DNA of 11,387 nt. Source: Myxococcales bacterium (GTDB taxonomy: Bacteria; Myxococcota_C; UBA6777). The position numbers and the translations under genes are program-made. The notes under the pieces are model-generated. The model made no database searches. It was given only the letters and a program-made list of their open reading frames with translations, and was not told where the DNA came from. Location: positions 1-11,387 of the forward strand of contig JALTMC010000742.1 in NCBI GenBank assembly GCA_027005175.1, written 5' to 3'. Below, one piece after another: positions 1 to 7,528 of the stretch. Position 1 is the first letter of the stretch. Each line of letters starts with the position of its first letter.

Positions 1-958
1 GGTAGACACAAACCTCTTCGGTTGCGCGAACAGAGAGGCCTGTTCCAAGTTCAGGAGTGTTTCGGATACGGTCGGCGATATGAACGATCTGTTGAAGTAG
101 TTTGTGGCCGAGTTCAGGGTGTCGTTTTGAGAGGAGTTTTATTTCTTCTTTGGGAGGGAGGTAATCCATCTGCAAGGGGGCAAATCGGTCGAGCTGAGCG
201 GCGTCAATACCGAAAGTTCCAGAGAATTCATTTCCTCGATTGACAGCGGCAATAAACTGCACATTGTCTGGAATCGAGATAAAGCTATTGGTTACAGGAT
301 TGAAGATCTGTCGGGTTGTGTCGAGAGCTGGCATGAGAACATTTCGCGCGCTCTCTTGGCAACGATTAAACTCATCAAGAAATATTAAATAGGGTTTCAA
401 ACTATCATCGTCGTTGGCCTCCTCCAAGGCTTGGAGGAAGTCTGTTTTCACAAAGTCTGTGATCGGCTGGCCTGTCTCTGAGGCGCGAACCTGAATGGTC
501 GCGAGGAAGTCAGTGGCCTCGATCACTGCGCTGCAGTTAAAGAAAACAAACCTCATCCCAAGTGACTCTGCGATCGCACGAGCGAGCACTGTTTTACCGC
601 AACCCTGCGGACCATCAAGCAAGATATTAAGCCCGCTCTCAAGTAGGATCTGTAACTTGCGCGATACGATTGGGTCGAGATAAACTCCCTCCAACTTCAA
701 TGACAGTGAGTGAACAAACTCGACCTCAATGATTCCTCTGTCGGGCCTGTCAGGTTTTTGGATGGAGGTTACTCTAACCATGCAAGGCACACCTGGACGG
801 ATCTTTGTGTCATCGCACAACACCACCTTTGGAGCCCGCTTCCCATCCAGATGTGTCGCCCGAAAACGATACCCCGAGTGTTTCACAGGGTTCGGCCAAA
901 ATGTCGACTCCATCGTCGCCCCCACATGAAGGTCTTCTATTTTCCATTTGCCTGGCAT
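1..958 (-). CDS. MoxR/CobS-like AAA+ ATPase (AAA_5 type), 3' end beyond the window
   Basis: A partial gene: 319 codons are open from ATG (956-958) to the left edge. Residues 1-95 form a beta-rich N-terminal domain of unknown family. The AAA+ core follows: Walker A GPQGCGKT (116-123), Walker B LIFLDEFNR (191-199, D195 and E196), sensor-1 asparagine in AAVNRG (N240), QLDRF arginine-finger region (255-259) and sensor-2-like GLSVRA (307-312). This order is that of MoxR/CobS ATPases, which work as hexamers with a VWA partner to remodel proteins or insert metals. The start is fixed by GGAGAG (963-968) four bases upstream. The gene lies 62 nt after the giant VWA gene on the same strand, so the two are probably co-transcribed and act together. 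The family is secure; the substrate is unknown. The N-terminal extension is unusual, since many MoxR proteins begin close to Walker A. Confidence 0.9.
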   Translation of the reverse strand, partial: MPGKWKIEDLHVGATMESTFWPNPVKHSGYRFRATHLDGKRAPKVVLCDDTKIRPGVPCMVRVTSIQKPDRPDRGIIEVEFVHSLSLKLEGVYLDPIVSRKLQILLESGLNILLDGPQGCGKTVLARAIAESLGMRFVFFNCSAVIEATDFLATIQVRASETGQPITDFVKTDFLQALEEANDDDSLKPYLIFLDEFNRCQESARNVLMPALDTTRQIFNPVTNSFISIPDNVQFIAAVNRGNEFSGTFGIDAAQLDRFAPLQMDYLPPKEEIKLLSKRHPELGHKLLQQIVHIADRIRNTPELGTGLSVRATEEVCVY

Positions 959-962
959 AGCT

Positions 963-968
963 CTCTCC
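963..968 (-). promoter_or_regulatory. Ribosome binding site of the AAA+ gene
   Basis: On the minus strand GGAGAG lies four bases before the ATG at 958. It decides the start, and it lies just after the heptamer tract that separates this gene from the upstream VWA gene. Confidence 0.6.
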
Positions 969-975
969 GGTTTAT

Positions 976-1021
976 GTTCTGGGTTCCGAGTTCCGAGTTC
1001 CGAGTTCTGGGTTCCGAGTTC
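976..1021. repeat. Heptamer tandem repeat, consensus GTTCCGA/GTTCTGG
   Basis: Six exact 7-nt units in a row (976-1017: GTTCTGG, three GTTCCGA, GTTCTGG, GTTCCGA), then a partial unit GTTC whose last base falls in the TAG stop codon of the VWA gene (1021-1023). The tract fills most of the 62-nt gap between the VWA gene and the ATPase gene, so it would be part of the polycistronic mRNA. It resembles the short heptanucleotide repeats known from some cyanobacteria and other large-genome bacteria. Any role is unknown. Confidence 0.9.
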
Positions 1022-4000
1022 TACATGACCATTGCTTTTTTGACCAGTCCAGCGAGGATGGAGCCAAATCGATGAATGGCGAGGTCGAGATTCGACTCTG
1101 TGAGTTCGATGTAGTGGGGAAAGCAGACTTCTTCTATGGGTCGGACCGCGACCTGGGCGCAACAGATCTTCATGCGATCCGTGAGCTGTTGAACGAGCTT
1201 TCGAAGTGCTGTTGTGGAGCACTCTGTGGGGGAGCCGTCGCTGATCATGATGAGGAGTCTGGCACGGCGTGGACTTCGCCGTGCGATTTGAGAGGCGTGC
1301 CATAACGCGGCGGCGTCGTTGTTTCCACCACCGACTTCAAGAGCGTGAACTGCACAGCGTTTTGCGTCACCTGCGTCAAAGATCTCTGTGTCTGTAAATC
1401 CGAAAAAACGGGTGTCGATGCCGCGCAAAGGAGCAGTAGCTTCGGCAAGCATGGTGGCAAAGACCTTGGCCTTTTCCAGGTTGTTGTTCATGGACATGGA
1501 GCCCGAGCAGTCAACCAGAATACCCACAAAGAGGTCCGCTTTTTGGATGGTCTTGCGTGACATTAAGATCCGAGGATCTCTTCGCAGCAAGGCATGGGAG
1601 AGCGCGGGGCGATCGAGTCGATAACCACTTAACCGACGACGTTGAGGGAGGGTTCCCAGGCCCATTCGTCGTAGATAGTCTCGCATCTTACTGCTCCAAC
1701 GCTTCACTTGTTGACGATACGACTTGTGCCCGGTTGGGTTGTGTACAAGGGGTACGATGGTATGAATTAATGGAAAGGACTCTTCTTCTGTAAGGTTGAT
1801 GCTTCGAACTGGATTGCCAGATCTTTTCTGTTCTTGTTTTGGGCGACCGCGAAGGATACGTTCGACTTCACGTTGTAGCTCATCTTGTGTGAGTCCCTCT
1901 CCGATGGCAACAACTTCTTCTGTATTTATGTTCGACCAGATCGTGTCTTGGCTTAGTGCGTCAAGGAGGCTACATTCTGCACCAAAGATCTCTCGCAAAC
2001 GATAGCTGATCTGTAGCATCTCCCTCATGTTGGAGTGGCGAAAGTTTCGACGAAATAAGTGCAGGGCTTGGCCCACCTTGGGATCGTTGTGACGATTTCC
2101 AAGACCCATACGCAATGCCCGAACAAAACGCGGAAAACTATAGCCAGAAGCTTCCAGAGCGAAGAAGAGTTTTCCAAGTGACAGAATGACACTATGTGGT
2201 CGGCGTGATGGTCGCAGCGGTGTCTGATGTAGGACAGAGAATGCCTGAACTCCCAGCAGGTGAAGAAGCTCCGAGAATGTCATATCGCGATCGTTATGTT
2301 GGAAGGCGTAAGCAGCTAGACGTTTGAGGTCATTTCCGTACACGGGGTCTTTGGCTCTTAAACTACGTTCCAACTGTTCATCGGAGACAAGGTTGAGTAG
2401 CTGTCCCATCTTTTCCTTGTGAGCTTGCTGCCACACGTTCTGTGACTCGGGATCGGCGTGGTAGATATGATGTCCGATCTCATGCAAAATCAGACCTTGT
2501 AGGATCTGTTTTCCATGTTGTTCTTCACGAAGAAGAGGCAAGGGGTTTACAAAAATACGTGACTCGTTGAGGCGGGTATACCCGAACTGTTCGCCCCCAA
2601 TCATCTCGATACGAAAGATCTTTCCTGTCAACTCGCGTCCACGTTTCATTCCCCAGGCTATCGTTTCAGCGAGTTTGCGCAAGGCTGTTTTTCGTCGCGT
2701 GGAATGCTCTAACAAGTGCAGTGCTTCTTGTTGAACATAGGCGTGGTGGGTGGTGCGTATGATCTTCAGCAGCGCGTGCTGCCGGGCGTTTGGGTTGACG
2801 TCAGGATGGGCCAAGCACTTCATCAAGTGATGCCAGGAGATATGATGATCACCAGCCAACAGAGCAGACTGGATATTGTGTAATAGCAGGGCTTCGGGTA
2901 CATGGACCCACAACCTATTCCAGTTGGATTCTTGTTGTGTTTGTTTTCTGCGTTGGCAGAGAACCTCAGAGCACAGCAAAGGCAAACCTTCCCAGCACCG
3001 GTGTTCGTGAAGTTGTTTGGCGACTCGCAGACGATACGAGAGAGGGCGTCTATCTCCACACTGTAGGAAGGCGATGAGTGCCTGTTGTCGCTTGTGATCC
3101 CAGCTCTCTTCTTGATCCAACAAATGGAGAAGAGCGCGACTGTAAATACCGTAGAGGGGTGAGCGAATCAGTGTGAGAGAAAGCTCTCGCTGGGAAGGCC
3201 GGAGACGTTGCAATTGTACCCAATCATCCGCAAGAAACCAGTCTTCTTGTACCTCCTGATGAAGAGCTTCAAGGACGGTTTCCCACCATGCCGCTTCTCC
3301 TCTCTCACACATCGCGATAGCAAGCAGAAAGCGACGTTCGGGGTCTTCTGTTTCATGGGTGATGACATGGCGTAGAGTCTGAAGGCACGACTCCTCTTCC
3401 CACAGAGAGATGGTCTCTGTGAGACAGCGTAAGTGAGGAAGGGAGGGCTTTTCTAAGACCAGGTCCAAAAGAACTCTTACCCCTGCTTCTTCCAGCGTGA
3501 TGAGCTGACTGGCTGCCTCTTCGACCACCATTCGTCGTCGGTCACGGCAGTACTCCGCGAGGGTTCGGGGAACAAAGTTTTTACGAATCTCTTGCAACAA
3601 GGCAGTGCTGACAGCCTCTAGCGAGGCTTGACGGTGTTTCTTTCGAAGGGTCATACCCTGACTGCCCAACCAGTCTCTTAGGATGAATTGCACATTGGGG
3701 CGCAGTTGCAACAGGAATGGAGTCATCCATTCTCGTTGTAGAGAGAGAGCATGAGAGTACATACTTGTTTTTAGAAATACGATGAGCATACTCGCGGCTT
3801 CTTCTTGAATTGTATCGGGGATGAGCATCGAGACCCAGTGAGATGGAGGACTACCAAGCTCAGAGAGCAAAGACTCTTTGTGGAATGCTGTACGGTGACG
3901 AGGAGGCAGCAAAAGATCGACCAAAAAGGAGATGATCTCGTCGGGAAAGGTCTCTTGGAGTTGCTCTTTGTCATGCCACCGCCAGCGACTTACGATACGA

Positions 4001-6657
4001 TGGGTGGCTCTCCAAAACTGATGTACCAACACAGGAGATGATAGCTGCAATGTCCATTGTAGGCTTTCCATGACTCCCATGGGTTGAGCCAAGAGGTGTT
4101 GGATAAAGACGTTGTGTTGTCGATCCCAACGATAAAGCCAGGCTGTTCCCCACAATGATAGATCCTCAACTCCCTCGTACAAACGAACCACTGTCGAGTC
4201 GAGAGTGGAGAGAAAATCGGACTCTTCTTGAGAGAACATAGAAAAGGTGGCTGCGATTTTCTCTGGTTCATCAGCACAGGCAAGCAATGCTGCACAAGCT
4301 GCAACGCTTGGATTGTGGACAGCTCTGTCCTGCAGAGCATCACACAATCCCGTCACTGTCTTTTGAAAACAAATCTCCAGGCTTTGTTCCAACATACTCT
4401 CGTCGCAAAAGGTGATATGCTGGGCTTCTGTTTTTGTCAGTTGCTGAGGTTCTCCACGTCGGTGTTGAAAAAAAGTAGGAGTGGTAGGCTTCGATACCGA
4501 AGTGTATGGAATCGCTCGCTTGATCTCATCAGCCTCGTGTTGACGGAGAAGATGAAATAGCTCCTGCTCTTGCTCGTATGGAAAAGTTGGGCAATGTTGT
4601 TCCAGTAGTAGCACTGCCAGAATCTCTTTCACCGATAAATTGGCGATCGTCTGTGCCAACTCTTTGACCTCAACACGGCGACCTATCCAATCCAGGCAAG
4701 CCAGTGCCAACGAACTGAATCTTTCAAAAGCAAAAGATTGTTCCGAGGAAGCCTCCACCTCTGAAGCTCCTGGCCCTTCTTTCGACATTGGTGTTCCGGT
4801 TTCAGGCTTTGGACTTTGCACCTCAACCCCAGACTCGTTTGGAGTGGTGGGGGATGCTCCGTCCTCTCCGGTTTCAGGCTTTGGACTTTGAACCTCAAGC
4901 CCAGACTCTGTACTCCTGTCCAGACTTTGGGCTTGGGAGCGATGAACAGAGGTTGCCAGGCTTTGTAGAAAGGGGAGCAACTGCTGCGGGAGAAGCACAT
5001 CCAGCAGTGCTTTGGCAATTCGATCGATCTTAGGCTCCGAGTAGCGACGGTGGTTGTTGACGCTATGTCCCAAATCCCGTGTGGTACGGTGAGCTTGGAG
5101 GCTGTGTTCTCTTTCTTTTGAGTCGCGCCAGGAGGAGTCTTTTTTTGTGTGTGGATTGGGGATTGTGGCATCAAACAGAGTGTGAAGTATCTCTTGAATA
5201 GAGTCCCACTTCCACTGCTTGATGTGCTTTAGAAAATGTAGATGATCCACTGGCAATCGCAGTGTTAACTGCGCGATGAGATCGGGGTCGGGAACAAGCA
5301 AAGATTCGAGTAGTCGAGTGAGTAGGTTGTTGTGCCAGTGTTTTTCTTTGCGAGATTGTGGTGGCGTGACAAGGAAGTCTGCTGCGATGGAGGGATCGGC
5401 ACGGAGAGATTCGAGAAGGATATCTTCTGTTACTTCGCGGAGCAGGGCTTCATAGGGGTGGGTTGTGACAAGATTGAGCAAGCTACCTACCACCCGAAGA
5501 TCCAAATGACCGTCCTGGCGAATGCACAGATCGCTCGATAACAAAGAAGCGAGTGGTTTTTCTGTGACTGCATCAGCGTTCGTTGGTGTGAGTTGATAGG
5601 CGGCGGCACGTCGTATCTCAACAGGTATCTCTGGATGAGCCAAAATACAAGGCATCGCACGCGCACAGAGTGCGAGAGGCTCGGGCTGCCAATCCCAATG
5701 ACAAAATCCAACAGAGGAGAGAGAGAGAGCCCATCGTTTTAGTACATTTTTGCTGAGATAACCCCGACACCAACGGCGGTGTATCCGACTCCATATCTGC
5801 AAACTCTGTGCACGCAGCGACTCACGTGGAGAATCCATAGCCTGCCATAACCAGGAGTTTAAACGATCCAGTGGATCCGGAGCCTGGAAGGGAAACCCTT
5901 CGATTAATAGACTCAGCTCTTCGGAGGTTTCAGGCCAGGGGATGAGTGGGCGACCCTCTCCTAAGGCATCGGTATACCCGTCCGCTTGTTGCTCCCAAGG
6001 GAGCGATGCTAGCCAATGCATGGCTTTTGCGATGCTGATGGTTCGCGACTCCACAAAATCGAGCAACAGTGAAAGTTGCTCCGGAGGCAGGATGGTCTCT
6101 TGAAGCAACTCCACGATCGGTTGACGCAGCGAGGAATCCCCTAAGAGATAGAGAAACTGATGCTTGGGATAGGTTATAGGTGCTTGTGTCAAAGCTTGGG
6201 CTCGAAGCGCAGGATCGGGATGATACAATACATGATTCCATCGCTCCGGCTCATAGCTCGCCGACGCAAAAAAAGCCTGGAAAGCAGCTCGACTCACCTC
6301 TCCCTCTGAATCTTGTAGTCCACGCAATAAAAGCTTCCAGGCGGGATAGCCTGTTGCTCCTGCCAACATGTGATACGCTGCTGTTGGTAGCGATAGTGAT
6401 TCGCCTTCGTAAGGTAGTGAGTCGCCTTTAGAAGGTAGGGATTCGCCTTCAGAAGGTAGTGATTCGCTTTCAGAGGGTAGTGAGTCGCTTTCAGAGGGTA
6501 GGGATTCGCCTTCTAAAAACTGTGTTATCATGCTGAGATAAGGGAGTCTCTGCTTCATTGGTTTTTGTGACATTTGTTGCAACAACGCCGTCAGCTCTTT
6601 TTTGGAGGTCTCATCTTTTTCAACTTGCAGTAACTGCCACAACCTAATATCGTTCAC
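1021..6657 (-). CDS. Giant HEAT-solenoid / HExxH metallopeptidase / VWA-domain protein (1878 aa)
   Basis: A three-part protein. Residues ~90-1340 are Leu/Ala/Trp-rich paired helices resembling HEAT repeats (for example HPDPALRAQAL and HPDVNPNARQHALL), likely a protein-binding scaffold. Residues ~1346-1480 hold a zinc-peptidase signature HEIGHH (H1392, E1393, H1396), followed by NLVSDEQLER (1422-1431), where a third metal ligand could lie. After a basic linker comes a VWA domain (~1645-1878) with MIDAS DCSGS (D1716, S1718, S1720) and SDG (D1807); the usual MIDAS Thr position reads GGGNND (N1779). No signal peptide or membrane segment is evident, so it is probably cytosolic. The start is GTG; an in-frame TAA lies six codons upstream, and only a weak purine-rich stretch precedes it. 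Two low-complexity inserts (51-88 and ~570-640) come from DNA repeats. The next gene is a MoxR-type ATPase, matching MoxR/VWA pairs. Domain calls for VWA and HExxH are firm, HEAT is by pattern, and the cellular role is unknown. Confidence 0.88.
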   Translation of the reverse strand: MNDIRLWQLLQVEKDETSKKELTALLQQMSQKPMKQRLPYLSMITQFLEGESLPSESDSLPSESESLPSEGESLPSKGDSLPYEGESLSLPTAAYHMLAGATGYPAWKLLLRGLQDSEGEVSRAAFQAFFASASYEPERWNHVLYHPDPALRAQALTQAPITYPKHQFLYLLGDSSLRQPIVELLQETILPPEQLSLLLDFVESRTISIAKAMHWLASLPWEQQADGYTDALGEGRPLIPWPETSEELSLLIEGFPFQAPDPLDRLNSWLWQAMDSPRESLRAQSLQIWSRIHRRWCRGYLSKNVLKRWALSLSSVGFCHWDWQPEPLALCARAMPCILAHPEIPVEIRRAAAYQLTPTNADAVTEKPLASLLSSDLCIRQDGHLDLRVVGSLLNLVTTHPYEALLREVTEDILLESLRADPSIAADFLVTPPQSRKEKHWHNNLLTRLLESLLVPDPDLIAQLTLRLPVDHLHFLKHIKQWKWDSIQEILHTLFDATIPNPHTKKDSSWRDSKEREHSLQAHRTTRDLGHSVNNHRRYSEPKIDRIAKALLDVLLPQQLLPFLQSLATSVHRSQAQSLDRSTESGLEVQSPKPETGEDGASPTTPNESGVEVQSPKPETGTPMSKEGPGASEVEASSEQSFAFERFSSLALACLDWIGRRVEVKELAQTIANLSVKEILAVLLLEQHCPTFPYEQEQELFHLLRQHEADEIKRAIPYTSVSKPTTPTFFQHRRGEPQQLTKTEAQHITFCDESMLEQSLEICFQKTVTGLCDALQDRAVHNPSVAACAALLACADEPEKIAATFSMFSQEESDFLSTLDSTVVRLYEGVEDLSLWGTAWLYRWDRQHNVFIQHLLAQPMGVMESLQWTLQLSSPVLVHQFWRATHRIVSRWRWHDKEQLQETFPDEIISFLVDLLLPPRHRTAFHKESLLSELGSPPSHWVSMLIPDTIQEEAASMLIVFLKTSMYSHALSLQREWMTPFLLQLRPNVQFILRDWLGSQGMTLRKKHRQASLEAVSTALLQEIRKNFVPRTLAEYCRDRRRMVVEEAASQLITLEEAGVRVLLDLVLEKPSLPHLRCLTETISLWEEESCLQTLRHVITHETEDPERRFLLAIAMCERGEAAWWETVLEALHQEVQEDWFLADDWVQLQRLRPSQRELSLTLIRSPLYGIYSRALLHLLDQEESWDHKRQQALIAFLQCGDRRPLSYRLRVAKQLHEHRCWEGLPLLCSEVLCQRRKQTQQESNWNRLWVHVPEALLLHNIQSALLAGDHHISWHHLMKCLAHPDVNPNARQHALLKIIRTTHHAYVQQEALHLLEHSTRRKTALRKLAETIAWGMKRGRELTGKIFRIEMIGGEQFGYTRLNESRIFVNPLPLLREEQHGKQILQGLILHEIGHHIYHADPESQNVWQQAHKEKMGQLLNLVSDEQLERSLRAKDPVYGNDLKRLAAYAFQHNDRDMTFSELLHLLGVQAFSVLHQTPLRPSRRPHSVILSLGKLFFALEASGYSFPRFVRALRMGLGNRHNDPKVGQALHLFRRNFRHSNMREMLQISYRLREIFGAECSLLDALSQDTIWSNINTEEVVAIGEGLTQDELQREVERILRGRPKQEQKRSGNPVRSINLTEEESFPLIHTIVPLVHNPTGHKSYRQQVKRWSSKMRDYLRRMGLGTLPQRRRLSGYRLDRPALSHALLRRDPRILMSRKTIQKADLFVGILVDCSGSMSMNNNLEKAKVFATMLAEATAPLRGIDTRFFGFTDTEIFDAGDAKRCAVHALEVGGGNNDAAALWHASQIARRSPRRARLLIMISDGSPTECSTTALRKLVQQLTDRMKICCAQVAVRPIEEVCFPHYIELTESNLDLAIHRFGSILAGLVKKAMVM
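4795..4908. repeat. Duplicated 42-bp block inside the giant gene
   Basis: Two near-identical 42-bp copies (4795-4836 and 4867-4908) are offset by 72 bp, which keeps the frame. Each encodes SG(L/V)EVQSPKPETG on the minus strand, at about residues 584-622 of the giant protein. The surrounding stretch is Pro/Ser/Glu/Thr-rich and breaks the helical solenoid, so it is probably a flexible linker. The block length is six times seven, and the DNA reads as degenerate heptamers (GTTTCAG GCTTTGG ACTTTGA). Confidence 0.85.
6394..6507. repeat. 21-bp coding tandem repeat (SLPSES-type heptapeptides)
   Basis: Five 21-bp units plus a partial one encode residues 51-88 of the giant protein as (E/D)SLPSE(S/G) heptapeptides: ESLPSES, DSLPSES, ESLPSEG, ESLPSKG, DSLPYEG, ESL. 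Most DNA units contain a short inverted repeat of the form CCTTC-A-GAAGG. The tract sits between an N-terminal helical segment and the main solenoid. Acidic, Ser/Pro-rich units suggest a flexible linker. Copy number is likely to vary between strains; that is an inference. Confidence 0.92.
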
Positions 6658-6680
6658 AAAGTCTATCTTTCTTTATCAGT

Positions 6681-6687
6681 AGGAGGG
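6681..6687 (+). promoter_or_regulatory. Strong Shine-Dalgarno AGGAGGG
   Basis: This is the best ribosome-binding sequence in the window. It lies in the divergent gap on the plus strand, 13 nt before ATG 6701, or 8 nt before an in-frame ATT at 6695. It points to a translated small ORF here. No clear promoter is visible upstream; a weak TTGCAG-17-TATCGT pair (6625-6653) overlaps the start of the giant gene. Confidence 0.45.
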
Positions 6688-6700
6688 AGAAATCATTGAG

Positions 6701-6829
6701 ATGTTTCTTTGTTTGTCACGGTTGATTCTGTTGTTGTTTTGCCATATTCAAAGGGTGTTTTGCAAAACGTCTTGTGCATTGCCAGATTCTGTTTGTGGAA
6801 TTAAGGATTCGAAACCCCTAGCAAAGTGA
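6701..6829 (+). CDS. Possible small protein (42 aa), hydrophobic N-terminus, Cys-rich
   Basis: An ATG ORF of 42 codons ending in TGA (6827-6829), preceded by AGGAGGG. The product starts MFLCLSRLILLLFC, a short basic-then-hydrophobic segment that could be a membrane anchor or crude export signal. Five cysteines are present (residues 4, 14, 21, 25, 32). No canonical lipobox is seen. Its stop lies seven bases before the TTG start of the membrane-protein gene and overlaps that gene's GAGG motif, so the two could be translationally coupled. I recognise no family. It might instead be a leader ORF or chance. Confidence 0.35.
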   Translation: MFLCLSRLILLLFCHIQRVFCKTSCALPDSVCGIKDSKPLAK

Positions 6830-6836
6830 GGCTCTC

Positions 6837-7439
6837 TTGGATCAGTGGAAGCTCATCATTTCGGCGTTGTTGTTGACGCTTTTTTTGCCTCTCCTGTTGT
6901 GGACGAGTTTGTTTGCTTTCTTTGGCTGGAAGTTATTTCTCTTTTTACTTGTAGGGGTCGGTGCACTGCTTTTGTTTGGTGAAACGATCATTCACCTACC
7001 TCTGTTTAAGGGGTTGGTGCGGATGCTTCTTCCGTTTGGCATGACATACCGCTTCTATCGTGCTTTGTTGGCCGGAAAGGAAGTGCGCGAACAGGATGGA
7101 AATAGTCTGCAAGCTTGGTGGGCCACGTTCCGTCGTTTGCTTAAAGAAAAGGATCCTTCATCCGAAATAGAAGAATCGGAGCAGATCGGCTTGCCAGAGG
7201 CAACAACGTTTAAAAAGAAACAACTCAAGAGGCAACGAGCTACTTCTGTATCCGCAGGGACCAGGGGAAAAGAACAATCTTCTCCGGTCGAGAGTTGCAA
7301 TTTTCCCCGATTGGATTCCATTCCATTCACAGAGTCTGATACGCCCAAGCCTGTTTCGAGTCCTCGCTCCCATCGCCCCAATGAGGCGGAGCTTGACGAA
7401 ATGTTGCTGGATTTGAAGGCTAAAATGGAAAAAGAGTAG
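6837..7439 (+). CDS. Membrane-anchored protein of unknown function (200 aa)
   Basis: The start is TTG at 6837: GAGG (6828-6831) lies five bases upstream, an in-frame TAG at 6819 rules out a longer form, and starting here keeps the first membrane segment. Residues ~6-29 and ~32-48 are two strongly hydrophobic helices in hairpin arrangement, followed by a partly hydrophobic stretch to ~75. The rest is soluble: Trp/Arg-rich around 91-101, a Ser/Glu stretch, a basic patch KKKQLKRQR (126-134), a Pro/Ser-rich linker, and a charged terminal helix ELDEMLLDLKAKMEKE (185-200). This resembles a small inner-membrane protein with a cytoplasmic tail ending in a protein-contact helix. It is divergent from the VWA/ATPase module and has its own terminator. 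No family recognised, and no direct evidence that it works with the module. Confidence 0.75.
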   Translation: MDQWKLIISALLLTLFLPLLLWTSLFAFFGWKLFLFLLVGVGALLLFGETIIHLPLFKGLVRMLLPFGMTYRFYRALLAGKEVREQDGNSLQAWWATFRRLLKEKDPSSEIEESEQIGLPEATTFKKKQLKRQRATSVSAGTRGKEQSSPVESCNFPRLDSIPFTESDTPKPVSSPRSHRPNEAELDEMLLDLKAKMEKE

Positions 7440-7478
7440 GCTCTGATACTGGAGAATCGATCCTCCGATGAGTTTGAT

Positions 7479-7528
7479 AAAAAAAGCGATGCTTCCTTTT
7501 GAAAAGCATCGCTTCTTTCCTATTTTTT
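7479..7528. terminator. Bidirectional intrinsic terminator
   Basis: A perfect 11-bp stem AAGCGATGCTT/AAGCATCGCTT (7484-7494 and 7504-7514) with a 9-nt loop. On the plus strand it follows the membrane-protein stop by 44 nt and has a T-rich tail with T6 at 7523-7528. On the minus strand the stem runs straight into a U tract (complement of the A run 7479-7485). That is the better terminator of the two, implying leftward transcripts arrive here from the right. Confidence 0.8.

Noticed and set aside
4228-4560. Plus-strand open frames inside the giant gene, of which this is one of the longest
   Set aside because: They lie antisense to a strongly supported 1878-codon frame, have no domain or ribosome site, and are expected by-products of its codon use.
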